The position numbers were made by a program, and so were the translations under genes. DNA of 64,000 nucleotides, from positions 5,225,038-5,289,037 of the forward strand of contig CAJINV010000005.1 in NCBI GenBank assembly GCA_905178155.1, read 5' to 3'. This document shows, one piece after another, positions 22,401-30,746 of this stretch; the stretch's first letter is position 1, and each line of letters opens with the position of its first letter. This DNA is from Amoebophrya sp. A120. Lineage: Eukaryota; Sar; Dinophyceae; Syndiniales; Amoebophryaceae. The notes under the pieces are model-generated. The model ran no database searches, was not told where the DNA came from, and was given only the letters and a program-made list of their open reading frames with translations.

Positions 22401-25400
22401 TTGCTCGCGGGGAAAATATATGGATTGCAAAAATGTCTGGGTCTGGAAAGATGCGAACTTGTGATGCGCACTTTACATCACACAAAAACCTGTCGTGCAT
22501 GGAAGCCAAAAGTTGCACACTTCTCGCCACCGAATAAAGAAGGTCTTTGTCATGCGGATTACGCATTAAGAGACCTTATCAAAACCTGTGATGCTAGGGC
22601 GTGCATGGTAGATCTTCTGGGTCATGCCGAAGCTGCATCACAAACCTCTGCATCCTCCCAGACCCAGACATTTTTGCAATGCATAAAATAAAGAAGATGA
22701 CCACAAGAACGAGAACCCCTTGCAGATGACCACTGCAGAAGACGACTCGGTTCTACAGGACCTCGGAGCGGATCTGGAGGCTTACACAGCCGACTTGGAA
22801 GCTGCACGCGCGTACGGCGAGGAACAAGAAGGCCGGGGCCGGCAACGGCAAGAACTCCTAACTATTCCCTTCCAGTTCGCGCCCCTTCAGGGCGACAACG
22901 TCCTGTTTCTGCCGCAGGGAAGCCACATGCGTGAGCTGCTTGGCGCGGAGGTGCGAAAGGATGGAGATGAAGAAGAGCAGGGGGATATCACAAGAAAAAG
23001 TGTTAACGTTAACGGAATTTGTGATGCAGAAATGCATCACAAGACGTGTCAGAATTTGTCATGCATAGCATGCATATTGGGCTACATTTGTGATGCATGA
23101 CTGCAATCTGTGAAAACCGTTTGTACGTTAACACTTTTTCCTGTGATAGGGGAAAACGCGAAAAATGCGTACGAGACGTCGAGGACCTTATCCTGAGTAA
23201 AAACGTACCCACACCAGAGTCAGGATGGGGATTTTGCAACACAAACCTAGGAGTTTTGTGAGTCACGCATCACAAGTTGCAGTCCGTAGTGTAGTGCAGG
23301 TTCGCAAGGCCAGCTGCATCAGAAATCCATCTGCTCATCCTGTTTACAGCATTACAAATTCCAAAACACGATTGAAAATGGTTCTCATGCGGATGCGCAT
23401 TACAGGTCTTCCTGTCTTTGCAAATCTGCATTACAACTCTGGTGTGGGTACGTTTTTCCTCAGGATAGACCTCCACAGAGAAGCAAGGGCAAGCAGCTGC
23501 TGGTGCTCTACTTCCTACTATCCTATGTAAAAACGTACCCACCCCATAGTCAAGATGGGTAGTCGGCTAGACAAATCGACAAGCTTTGGCTATTTCGCAT
23601 GACAAATTTGGACGCGTAGTGTAGTGCTGTTTGAGCTAGTTCAGCAGCATTACAGATCTAGTCTCTCATGCTGATTGGAGCATGACAAATGTCAAAACAG
23701 CATTAGAAAATGCTTCTCATGGGGCTCCGCATGAGAAACATTCTAAGCATGCAGATTTGCATGACAACTATGGTGTGGGGACGTTTTTACACAGGATACC
23801 TACTACTTCGGCTTCTGCTTCGAAACATGCTGCAACTTATGGATTGCAAATATGTCTGGGTCTGGGTCTGGAAGATTGCAACTTGTCATGCCAAATCCGA
23901 AGCATGGGAGCATCTGTGTTGCATGAGTGCCAAATAAAGCTGTCCACTTTCGACCAAGTTGGGAGGGAGTGATTTCTCATGCAGGACTGGCATGACAGAG
24001 ACCACCTCACAGAGTCTGTCACGCAAGGTCCCGTCTTCCAGACCTCATGGGTCATGCAAAACCTGCATGACAAGTTTACACTCTACTTCCAGACCTTCCA
24101 GACATACTTGCAGTTGATACAACTTCGAAAAAAGCAACTGCTTCTGCCGCCGGTCTCGCGGTGAGAGAGCTCCAAACGGACCAGGGACTCTCAAAAATGA
24201 CGCTCGCCCGGGTACTGAAAATGTTCGCGATGCGAAACACGCGGAAAAACCAGGCAAAAACCCAGAAGATTATCAAATGCAAAAATGTCTGGGTCTGGAT
24301 GAAGGTTGGAACTTGTGATGCTACAAAATCTGAATCATGCAAAAAGACAAATCTGTGTTGCAAGATTAGCAAATGCTGCCCAATTTTGATCAAGTTGCGA
24401 GGCAGTTTCTACTCATGCAGGATAGGCACGATAGTGATCTCACAGATGAATCTGTCACGCTAGGTCCTCCATGACAGATCGTATGGGTCATGGAAAATAA
24501 CCTAGATGACAAGTCTAGCAACCTCTTTTGCTGTTCGTGCAATACAGCTTTTTGTACCATCCAGATGCAGCATCACAAGTTGCATCCTTCCAGACCCAGA
24601 CATTTTTGCAATGCATAAAGATGGCACAGGACCTATTTGGCGGTCCGTTGGAGGAGTGGCGCCTGCGCGACGACACATCTTTCGTAGACCTGATTCCGGT
24701 ATGCATTGCAAATAGGTCTGGGTCCTCTGGAAGGATGCAACTTGTGATGCTGCATCTGGATGCTACAAAAATCTGTATTGCACGAACAGGAAAAGAGGTC
24801 CAGTTTTTGCCACGGCGGGCGGGCAACGTTTCTCATGCGGTTTAGGCATCAGGAAGCCGTCACAAAATCTGCGACGCTAGGGCATGCATCACAGATCGAT
24901 CAGGAGTCATGCAAAATGTGCATGGCAAACCTTGCATTCTTCCAGACCCACATCGATATTTGCATTGGATATCCGGAGTTTTTGCTGCAAAAGATGTGGG
25001 CCCCCTTTTTGAAACATCTGCGGTTGCAGTGCGACAAAGCCGCGGTGCGGGGACGAGGCAGCAAGAACACTAGCCTGCTCGTAGTGAGAGGAAAAATCCC
25101 CCTGCTCCCCATATCAAAAAGGCATCACTCTGAAAATTTGTGACGCAGATTTGTGGTCACAAATCCGCTCTGTCTTGCAAGAAGGCAAGCGCCGTTGTGT
25201 GCGCTGCATTTTGGATGTGGTTTCTCATGCTGATGTACGTAGGGCCTACAGGGCAGGCGTCTCTCATGCGAAGCAGCTAGATGCTTCCACTCCTAAGCAA
25301 GCTGAGGATCTGGCTGCAGTCCTGCTATATTGCAAGACAGACGTCATTTGTGTACGCAAATCCAGCGTCAGAAACTTCGTTTCGATATGGGGAGGGGGGA

Positions 25401-27152
25401 TTTTTCCTTTTGATAGCTCGCCATGCTCACGGACATGCCGGGCGGAGGCGAGTATGAACTGCAAAAGTATCGTATTCGTATAAATGCATGACAAATTTCC
25501 TCAGCATGAGAAATAAAATTTGTCATGCGAACTTGACTTGAGAAAGAAATTTGGAATGCATGATTGCAATACGAGTACGATACTTTTGCACAGGATAGCG
25601 AGGCGGAAGTTGTCAATCACGCAGCTAGTTATCAAATGCAAAAGTGTCTGGGTCTGGAAGGTTGTAACTTGTGATGCTGTCTGTGGAAGGTAAAAAAAAT
25701 CTGTATTGCATGACCAGCATATTAGAGGAGTCCAGTTTGTGCTACGCGGCGCGGGCGTTTCTCATGCGGAATACAACGCATCAGAAGGCACTTGAAAATA
25801 AATCTGTGATCATGCTAGGTCATGCGTAATTACAGGCATGATCTTTACGGGTCGGTATGCAATAAAATATGCATGACCACATCAAACCTGGCATCAATCT
25901 CCCAGATGACCCCGACACTTTTGCACTTGATACTAGCGGCGCAATAGCACCAACTTCCTCGGCCTCTGCCAGTAGTACAACAAGTGACGATGCAGGCGCG
26001 GGGATGCAAACGTTTTTGCAGCAGCGCCCCGGGCTATCAAACAAAAAAAGTTCGTCACGATCACTTATGCGCATTTTTGCAATACAAAATTGGCTGTCAT
26101 GCGTAAAAATGCATGACAGCCAAGCTCCTTCATAGGGGATTTCCCTAGTGTTTCTGCAATACAAGGAAAACTTGTGATGCTAAAAAAATTTGTAATGCAA
26201 AACCTGCAAGTTAGTGACTGTGACAAACTTTTTTCTTTCCATACGGGCCGCCATCTTCTGCTATCTTCGGGCCGCCCGCCCCCCGGCCTAAAAAGTCGAG
26301 CGCAGCTTATCCTGAGTAAAAACGTACCCACACCAGAGTCAAGATGAGGACTTTGCAACACAAACCTTGAAGTTTTGGGAACCACGCATGACAAATTGCA
26401 GGCTGTAGTGTAGTGCAGTTTAGCAAGGGAAGCCGCATCACAAATCCATCTCCTTATCCTGTTTATAGCATTACAAGTTCCAAAACACGATTGGAAATTC
26501 TTCTCATAGGGATGCGCATTACAAGCGCCTTTGCGCTTGCAGATCTGCATTACAACTCTGGGGTGGGTACGTTTTTACATAGGATACAGCTTCTGCTATC
26601 GGTCCTATGAAGATCTCGGCTGCTCCTCCGACGTCGCCTCTCCCCCGGGGTCATGGGCGCGCAGCTTCTGCTGTCTCGGCTCCACCGCCCCCCCGGGGTA
26701 CTAAGGGTTCTTCAGCTAATATCCTACTTTCTCCAGTACCGCCTATGCCACAGTTTTCCCCTATTTTTACCCGGAAGCCGGGAAGAACAAGAACTCCATC
26801 TGCTTCGGGAGCTGGTCGCTCTTCGAGCTCCACTACTTCTTCCCGGGGACGTCGAGCATCTCCAGGGTCGACTCCAGCCGGACGAAATTCCGCCTTCCAG
26901 AGTCCGACCTGGTCGCCGTTGGCACGCAAAAATGGGAAAATTTCGACGATGTCGCTGGCGCAGCACCACGCTGCAGCGCCCGTTGTCGATAACAACATCC
27001 GGGATAGTACCGTTGACGACGGATTTCGTTCCGGGTGGTCGGCGACGAGGAGTACTATCAGCGACGAGGACGACTATCGACTGCAATTGTTTCGATCCGG
27101 TTCTGGAAGGACGATAAGTATTAAGAGCATTTATTGGATTCCATTTCTATAG
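16411..27152 (+). CDS. Large unknown protein, 28 exons, 27 introners
   Basis: The start is ATG 16411, because only that frame survives the first introner: MRLLSSRTC, a Ser/Thr/Arg-rich leader, then ILTAAAAAAGVALFLQQ, a signal anchor or transit-type N-terminus. After excision of 27 elements (7118 of 10742 nt, each with one repeat copy) the coding length is 3624 nt, exactly 1208 codons including TAG at 27150. The protein has acidic and Gln-rich stretches, a coiled-coil segment (LEQEKSEKLAALETEIGTLQ), basic helices (KWKERQIRRRKFEKKQ) and a long Ser/Pro/Arg-rich C-terminus. I find no known catalytic domain. Exon lengths range from 28 to 573 nt. The exact agreement of all 27 junctions makes the gene model strong; the function is unknown. 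Confidence 0.8.
16496..16731 (+). mobile_element. Introner family E (236 nt)
   Basis: TACGGCGTTCTCAACTGTTA...GAGAGCGCCATA, flanked by perfect TCTCA repeats. The TIR contains two tandem CTCAACTGTTACA units. Confidence 0.85.
16808..17073 (+). mobile_element. Introner family B (266 nt)
   Basis: TATCGAGTGC...ACATTTGATA. The flanking repeat CTGGC is perfect. Excision joins QSAPAAG to RRPWFLL. Confidence 0.87.
17205..17491 (+). mobile_element. Introner family C (287 nt), terminal mutation
   Basis: TATCCTACGG...ACCAAGGATG: the last base is G, not A. The flanking repeat AAATC is perfect. Excision joins ESALQI to QTWINHL. Confidence 0.83.
17559..17832 (+). mobile_element. Introner family B (274 nt)
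   Basis: TATCAACTGC...GTATTTGATA, with flanks GGAAA and GGACA. Removal of 279 nt is frame-neutral. Confidence 0.82.
18241..18501 (+). mobile_element. Introner family B-like (261 nt)
   Basis: TATCAAATGCGAAAGTGTC...GCAAAGCATA, flanked by perfect GCCAC repeats. Same subfamily as 39356-39613 (CCAGACATCCAGGGA at the right end). Confidence 0.85.
18658..18805 (+). mobile_element. Introner family A (148 nt), terminal mutation
   Basis: TATGAACTGC...GCACAGGATG. The flanking repeat CAGCT is perfect, and the terminal A is replaced by G. Confidence 0.83.
18834..19097 (+). mobile_element. Introner family E (264 nt)
   Basis: TATGGAACTCTCAAATCGG...GATTTGAGAACGCCATA. The flanking repeat AAAAC is perfect. 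Excision joins KEAFQN to FARFKQ; the exon before it is only 23 nt after the previous repeat. Confidence 0.85.
19134..19389 (+). mobile_element. Introner family B (256 nt)
   Basis: TATCAAGTGC...ACACTTGATA, flanked by perfect GAGAA repeats. Confidence 0.85.
19447..19657 (+). mobile_element. Introner family H (211 nt)
   Basis: TATGGAGAGAAAAAAGTTTG...ACTTTTTTTGTTTGATA, with the flanking repeat ACCTC perfect. The TIRs read GTCACAGTCACT against AGTGATCGTGAC. Confidence 0.85.
19721..20001 (+). mobile_element. Introner family B (281 nt)
   Basis: TATCAACTGCAAGTATGTC...GCATTTGATA, flanked by perfect AAGAT repeats. The TIR carries an extra CCTC (GGGTCCTCTGGAAGG). Confidence 0.87.
20575..20853 (+). mobile_element. 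Introner family C (279 nt)
   Basis: TATCCTGAGGAAAAATGCCC...ACTCAGGATA. The flanks TGACC and CGACC differ at one base. Confidence 0.84.
20950..21259 (+). mobile_element. Introner family F (310 nt)
   Basis: TATGGAAGTGTCAGGATTG...CAGTCCTGACGCTTCCATA, flanked by perfect GCCGC repeats. Removal of 315 nt is frame-neutral. Confidence 0.87.
21388..21669 (+). mobile_element. Introner family C (282 nt)
   Basis: TATCCTGAGTAAAAATGTCC...GCTCAGGATA, with the flanking repeat GGAAA perfect. Confidence 0.86.
21740..21933 (+). mobile_element. Introner family A, long form (194 nt)
   Basis: TATGAACTGC...GCACAGGATA, flanked by perfect AAAGT repeats. About 45 nt of extra sequence with two ATCGTTTAGA units interrupts the usual body. 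Confidence 0.85.
21988..22261 (+). mobile_element. Introner family B (274 nt)
   Basis: TATGAAATGTAAAAATGTC...GCACTTGATA. The flanking repeat GTCGA is perfect. Confidence 0.87.
22419..22685 (+). mobile_element. Introner family B (267 nt)
   Basis: TATGGATTGCAAAAATGTC...GCAATGCATA, with the flanking repeat AAATA perfect. Excision joins FARGEN to KEDDHKN. Confidence 0.86.
22986..23148 (+). mobile_element. Introner family I (163 nt)
   Basis: TATCACAAGAAAAAGTGTTA...TTAACACTTTTTCCTGTGATA, flanked by perfect GGGGA repeats. It is the only copy of this TIR type in the window. Confidence 0.86.
23189..23467 (+). mobile_element. Introner family C (279 nt)
   Basis: TATCCTGAGTAAAAACGTAC...CCTCAGGATA. The flanking repeat GACCT is perfect. 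Its interior is the reverse complement of that of 34808-35086. Confidence 0.86.
23519..23798 (+). mobile_element. Introner family C (280 nt)
   Basis: TATCCTATGTAAAAACGTAC...ACACAGGATA, flanked by perfect CCTAC repeats. Confidence 0.86.
23838..24119 (+). mobile_element. Introner family B (282 nt)
   Basis: TATGGATTGCAAATATGTC...GCAGTTGATA, with the flanking repeat CAACT perfect. GGGTCT is doubled in the left TIR. The exon before it is 34 nt. Confidence 0.85.
24271..24617 (+). mobile_element. Introner family B, long or chimeric (347 nt)
   Basis: TATCAAATGC...GCAATGCATA, flanked by perfect AAGAT repeats. The left part matches the 7905-type right half, and the right part (GCTGTTCGTGCAATACAG) matches another subfamily. 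Confidence 0.82.
24700..24971 (+). mobile_element. Introner family B (272 nt), mixed ends
   Basis: TATGCATTGCAAATAGGTC...ATTTGCATTGGATA. The flanking repeat TCCGG is perfect. Confidence 0.85.
25082..25415 (+). mobile_element. Introner family D (334 nt), left end mutated
   Basis: TAGTGAGAGGAAAAATCCCC...TTTTTCCTTTTGATA. The flanking repeat GCTCG is perfect, although the left end is TAG instead of TAT. Confidence 0.83.
25453..25597 (+). mobile_element. Introner family A (145 nt)
   Basis: TATGAACTGC...GCACAGGATA, flanked by perfect GCGAG repeats. The exon before it is only 32 nt. Confidence 0.87.
25630..25932 (+). mobile_element. Introner family B (303 nt)
   Basis: TATCAAATGCAAAAGTGTC...GCACTTGATA, with flanks CTAGT and CTAGC. 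The preceding exon is 27 nt. Confidence 0.83.
26035..26243 (+). mobile_element. Introner family H (209 nt), opposite orientation
   Basis: TATCAAACAAAAAAAGTTCG...CTTTTTTCTTTCCATA, flanked by perfect CGGGC repeats. It is the reverse complement of the 19447-19657 copy. Confidence 0.86.
26308..26586 (+). mobile_element. Introner family C (279 nt)
   Basis: TATCCTGAGTAAAAACGTAC...ACATAGGATA. The flanking repeat CAGCT is perfect. Confidence 0.86.
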
Positions 27153-27164
27153 TACTTAAGTCTA

Positions 27165-27228
27165 AGTATCAACAAAAATGAAGCCTGAATCTGTATTACA
27201 GATTCAGGCTTTATTTTTGATACTTATT
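27165..27228. terminator. 3' stem-loop after the 27-introner gene
   Basis: AAGTATCAA...AAGCCTGAATCTGT pairs with ACAGATTCAGGCTT...TTGATACTT around a 3-nt loop, starting about 13 nt after the stop codon. It may be an RNA 3'-end structure. The ends TATCAA/TTGATA recall introner termini, so a miniature element is an alternative; I see no matching 5-bp flanks. Confidence 0.45.
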
Positions 27229-27247
27229 TATATTTTACTTATTTTGG

Positions 27248-30200
27248 ATGAAAATGAAAAAGAACAGCAAAAGTGGTCCAGTCAGTATTTGCTACGGCGA
27301 AATTATAAAGGCTTTTTTGTCCTCGTTCTCCTCGTCGCATCAGAAAGAAGTTGTACTAGTAGCCCTGGATTGGAAAATGATAAGTCATCTGTGATGCTAG
27401 TCGGGCACCATGCATCACATCAGATCGATGCGTGGCAAAGGCAAATGTCGCCTCGTCTTCTTTCCAGACACCCAGATCGAAATTTGCATTTGATATGTTC
27501 CCGGTCCGCGATGCGGAACCCGGCAGGCCGGGCTCGTCCTCGTCGTCCCAAGTGAATTTATCAACTGTAAAAATGTCTGGGTCTGGAAGAATGCAACTTG
27601 TGATGCTAAATCTGAAGCGTGCAAAAATCTGTGTTGCATGATTACCAAAAGTCGTCCAGTTTTGGCCAAGTCGGGAGGGAGTTTCTGATGCAGGATAGGC
27701 ATGAGAGAGAGTGCACAGAATCTGTCATGTTAGGTCCTGCATTACAGACCTCATGGGTCATGAAAAAGCTGCATGACAAATCGCGCATTCTTCCAGACCC
27801 AGACACTTTTACATTTGATAGAATTTTGGGGGTACCCAAGTCCGACGCTTCGTGATTGGATCGTCACCGGAGTCGTACCTTGCCTCCGAAGACTCCGCCT
27901 CAGCAGCCTCTTCTCCCGGGCCGATAAGTTTAGCTAATCAAGAACTACATCGAGCTGCGGCTGCGCCCACCTCCGCCCTGCGCGCGGGCACACCCGGTAC
28001 TACTTCGGCTGGCACGGGTATGGCGTTCTCAAATGTTACATTCTCAACACGAATTTGATGTATATGCAAGAATGGCAAAAGTGAAAGGAAGGGCCTTGCG
28101 CGTCCTCTTGCATGACAGATTTGGCACAGAAGATGTTCAGCCTGTTTGGCCGTCCGAGAATTTATTGCCATGCGAAGCAGCTTGAAGGCGTCGATAGTCA
28201 AGGTATTTTTGCATGACAAATCATGCAACAGTTGAAAATGTAACAGTTGAGAGCGCCATAACGGGGACGAGTCCCCCGGAAATCTCCGCGCCGGCACCAG
28301 GAACCGCGGGCCAGCCGGTTGTCGTGCCGCCGAAAGCGAAGGCCTCCGGCCCGGCGCCAGCCGTACCCAACATCTCGGCCCCGCCACCAGGAGAAGCGGG
28401 CCAGCCGGTCGTGCCGAAGGCGGAGCCGAAGGCGAAGCCCAAGGCGAAGCCCAAGGCGAAGCCCAAGGCGAAGCCCAAGGCGAAGGCGAAGGCAGCGGCC
28501 GGAGGTATGGCGTTCTCAAACGTTACGTTCTCAACTGTTACATGGATTTGTCATGCAAAATGACCATGAGCCGCCACACGATCAAGGTGCTCCGCATGAT
28601 AAATTCTCGAAGCAGGGCTAAACACCACCTCCTGAATCTGCTCCACATTTGTAATGCAAAGCGCGCAATCTACTTCCCGCGTTCACTTTTGCTGTTCTTG
28701 CATGACGAATTCATGTAACAGTTGAGAGTGTAACATTTGAGAATCCCATAGGAGGAGCGGAAGGAGTATCCAGGAAAAAAAGTGTGTAAGTGTAACTTTC
28801 TTTGAGGAACAGCATCACAAATTTGCTCTCCATGACAGAGAAAACCTGTCATGCATGGTTTGTAAGGGAAAACACACATGAAAATAGGACTTCATGGCTG
28901 TCTGGCATGACAGGTGTAACTCTGTTGCATCCTCTGCAACACAAATTTACACTTACACAGTTTTTTTCTTGCATAAGGAGGTGGCGAACCGGACTACATC
29001 CGGGAAGGACTATACCGCAAGAAAAAACTGGTTCACTGTGAACTTGTGATGCATAGAATGAAACACAGATCTATTTGTCTTGCCACACCGACCTGCAAGA
29101 GCAAGACCTCGACTCTTTAGCGGTGTTTTCCGTTTGGAAGCGCGCATGGCAAATTTTCTGTGTCATGTGTAACAAACTTGCGATGCAGATCTTGCAAGAT
29201 CATCACAGTGAAACAGTTTTTTCGTGGGATAGACTACAGGTTGCGGCAGGGGCCTATGGCGGGGCCGTGCTTTGGGCTCTGGTATCAACTGCAAAAATGT
29301 CTGGGTCTGGAAACTTGTGATGCAAAAAGTGACTGTTGATAGCCGGACTGCAATATGCAGCTACGCATCACAAATTTTCTGGCTGCCATGTCTTACGTAT
29401 TTTTCCGCATGGCAAACTGCGTTTTTGCATAACAGGTAAAGAGGATCTTCTTTTCGTGCCTAGGCAACACAGATTCTCGGATCATGCCAGACAAGCATGA
29501 CAAACTTGCATTCATCTTCCAGACCCAGACATTTTTACATTTGATTGGCGGCTCCGCTTGCGGGCGCGGGCGGCACGCTTTCTGTGGGTGCGGGTGCCGT
29601 GTTAGGGGTCATCGGGGTGGTAGAGCCTATCCAGTGCAAAAGTATCGTCCTCGTATGGAAATCATGCATTACAAATCCTTTTCTTGAGGTAAATCAGCAT
29701 TACAAATTTCATTTCTCATGCTGGGGAAACTTGTAATGCATTTATACGAGTACGATACTTTTGCAATTCATAGAGACTATCCAGTGCCAATATCGATCTG
29801 GGTCTGGAAGAGGAAGGTTGCAACTTGTGACACTGTCTTTGGATCTTAAAAAAATTCGGAAAATGCATGACCAGGTAAAAAAGAGGACTGTAGTAGCTCC
29901 AGTTTGTGCTACGCGTCGCAAAGGGCATTTGTCATGCGGAATAGGCATCATCAGGAAGCGGCCCTCTAAAAATCGGTGATGCTAGTGCATTCTTCACAAT
30001 CGACGTCATGGGTCATGCAAAATATACAGGACAATATTCCAGACCCACACATTATCCAAGAAAAAAAGATTGTAGGTGTAACTTTCTTGGAGGATTAGCA
30101 TGACAGATATGTCTCGCATGACAGCAAAAACCTGTCATGCGCAGATAGTACGTGAAACGCCCTTGAATGGACCCTACTATGTAGGCTCAGCATGACAGGC

Positions 30201-30746
30201 GCAATCAATTTGCATGCTGCGCATCACAAATTTACACTAACAACGTTTTTTTCTTGGATACACATGTTTGCGGTGGATAGGGGTCGCCATACTCGGAGTC
30301 GTGAAGATCGCGCTCTATCCTGAGTAAAAACGGGGCCCACACCCCATAGTCAAGTTGGGAATGTAGCAACACAAGTTCACAAGTTTTGGAAGCTGTGCAT
30401 GACAAGTTTATTCCCTCTGCAGGAGTGTAGTGCTGGTTGGCAACGGAATTATCCGTATGAGAAAGCCATTTTCTCATCCTGTTAATACAGCATATACAGA
30501 TTCCAAAACACGACTGGAAATAGCTCCCATCTTCATGGAGCTGCGCATTACAAATGTTCCTGTCATTCTTGCGCATTTGCATGACACCAGCTCTGGGGTG
30601 TGGGCCCCGTTTTTACTCAGGATACGCCCCTGGTGTTGCTTATGCCTTGGACGGACGACGTTAGCCTAGAAGCTGGTGAATTTGCAATGAATTTGTGTAG
30701 TTGTATGAAGTGCGTGAGCTTGGTCGTGCCGCTTTCATGCCTCTAG
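27248..30746 (+). CDS. Pro/Lys-repeat membrane protein with introners
   Basis: The first coding ATG is probably 27248 (MKMKKNSKSGPVS...KEVVLVALDW); its junction to the next exon is unresolved because the introner there has lost its left end. From 27501 the frame is continuous: 27501-27558, 27826-28018, 28266-28505, 28756-28766, 28981-29011, 29236-29282, about 29549-29627, 30280-30315, 30630-30746. The protein has a Ser/Ala-rich part, two related GQPVV segments, a (PKAK)n run encoded near 28425-28490, then hydrophobic helices (GAYGGAVLWAL, GAVLGVIGVV, VAILGVVKIALLVLLM) and a short Cys-containing tail. One exon is only 11 nt. Family unknown; the 5' end is uncertain. Confidence 0.6.
27378..27495 (+). 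mobile_element. Introner family B remnant, left half lost
   Basis: Internal family B sequence (ATCTGTGATGCTAG, CATGCATCACA) leads to an intact right end CATTTGATA. No left TIR is present, so the left splice boundary cannot be inferred. Confidence 0.55.
27559..27820 (+). mobile_element. Introner family B (262 nt)
   Basis: TATCAACTGTAAAAATGTC...ACATTTGATA, flanked by perfect GAATT repeats. Removal of 267 nt is frame-neutral. Confidence 0.86.
28019..28260 (+). mobile_element. Introner family E (242 nt)
   Basis: TATGGCGTTCTCAAATGTTA...GTTGAGAGCGCCATA. The flanking repeat ACGGG is perfect. Confidence 0.86.
28425..28492 (+). repeat. 12-bp tandem coding repeat
   Basis: AAGGCGAAGCCC is repeated about five times, encoding a (KAKP)n run in the membrane protein. 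Confidence 0.85.
28506..28750 (+). mobile_element. Introner family E (245 nt)
   Basis: TATGGCGTTCTCAAACGTTA...ATTTGAGAATCCCATA, with the flanking repeat GGAGG perfect. Its left half closely matches that of 28019-28260. Confidence 0.86.
28767..28975 (+). mobile_element. Introner family G (209 nt)
   Basis: TATCCAGGAAAAAAAGTGTG...TTTTTTTCTTGCATA, flanked by perfect AGGAG repeats. Only 11 nt of exon separates it from the preceding introner. Confidence 0.84.
29012..29230 (+). mobile_element. Introner family G (219 nt), ATA...GAT ends
   Basis: ATACCGCAAGAAAAAACTGG...CAGTTTTTTCGTGGGAT. The flanks GGACT and AGACT fit only if the element is ATACC...GGGAT, and only that choice (224 nt removed) keeps frame into LQVAAGAYGG. 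Confidence 0.78.
29283..29546 (+). mobile_element. Introner family B, right flank damaged (264 nt)
   Basis: TATCAACTGCAAAAATGTC...TTACATTTGATT. The 5-bp flanks no longer match cleanly (TCTGG against ATTGG or GGCGG). Frame demands removal of 266 or 269 nt. Confidence 0.7.
29628..29772 (+). mobile_element. Introner family A (145 nt)
   Basis: TATCCAGTGC...GCAATTCATA, with flanks GAGCC and GAGAC. The next introner starts directly after the second flank with no exon between. Confidence 0.78.
29778..30279 (+). mobile_element. Introner family B containing a family G introner (502 nt)
   Basis: The left end TATCCAGTGCCAATATCG and right end GTTTGCGGTGGATA enclose a family B body. The body is interrupted at CACAT by a complete family G element (30053-30260). 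The right 5-bp flank is lost. Coding resumes at GVAILGVV. Confidence 0.7.
30053..30260 (+). mobile_element. Introner family G nested in family B (208 nt)
   Basis: TATCCAAGAAAAAAAGATTG...CGTTTTTTTCTTGGATA. The direct repeat CACAT at 30048-30052 and 30261-30265 is a target-site duplication made inside the family B right TIR. Confidence 0.87.
30316..30624 (+). mobile_element. Introner family C (309 nt)
   Basis: TATCCTGAGTAAAAACGGGG...ACTCAGGATA, with flanks CGCTC and CGCCC. Excision joins VVKIAL to LVLLMPW. Confidence 0.84.
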
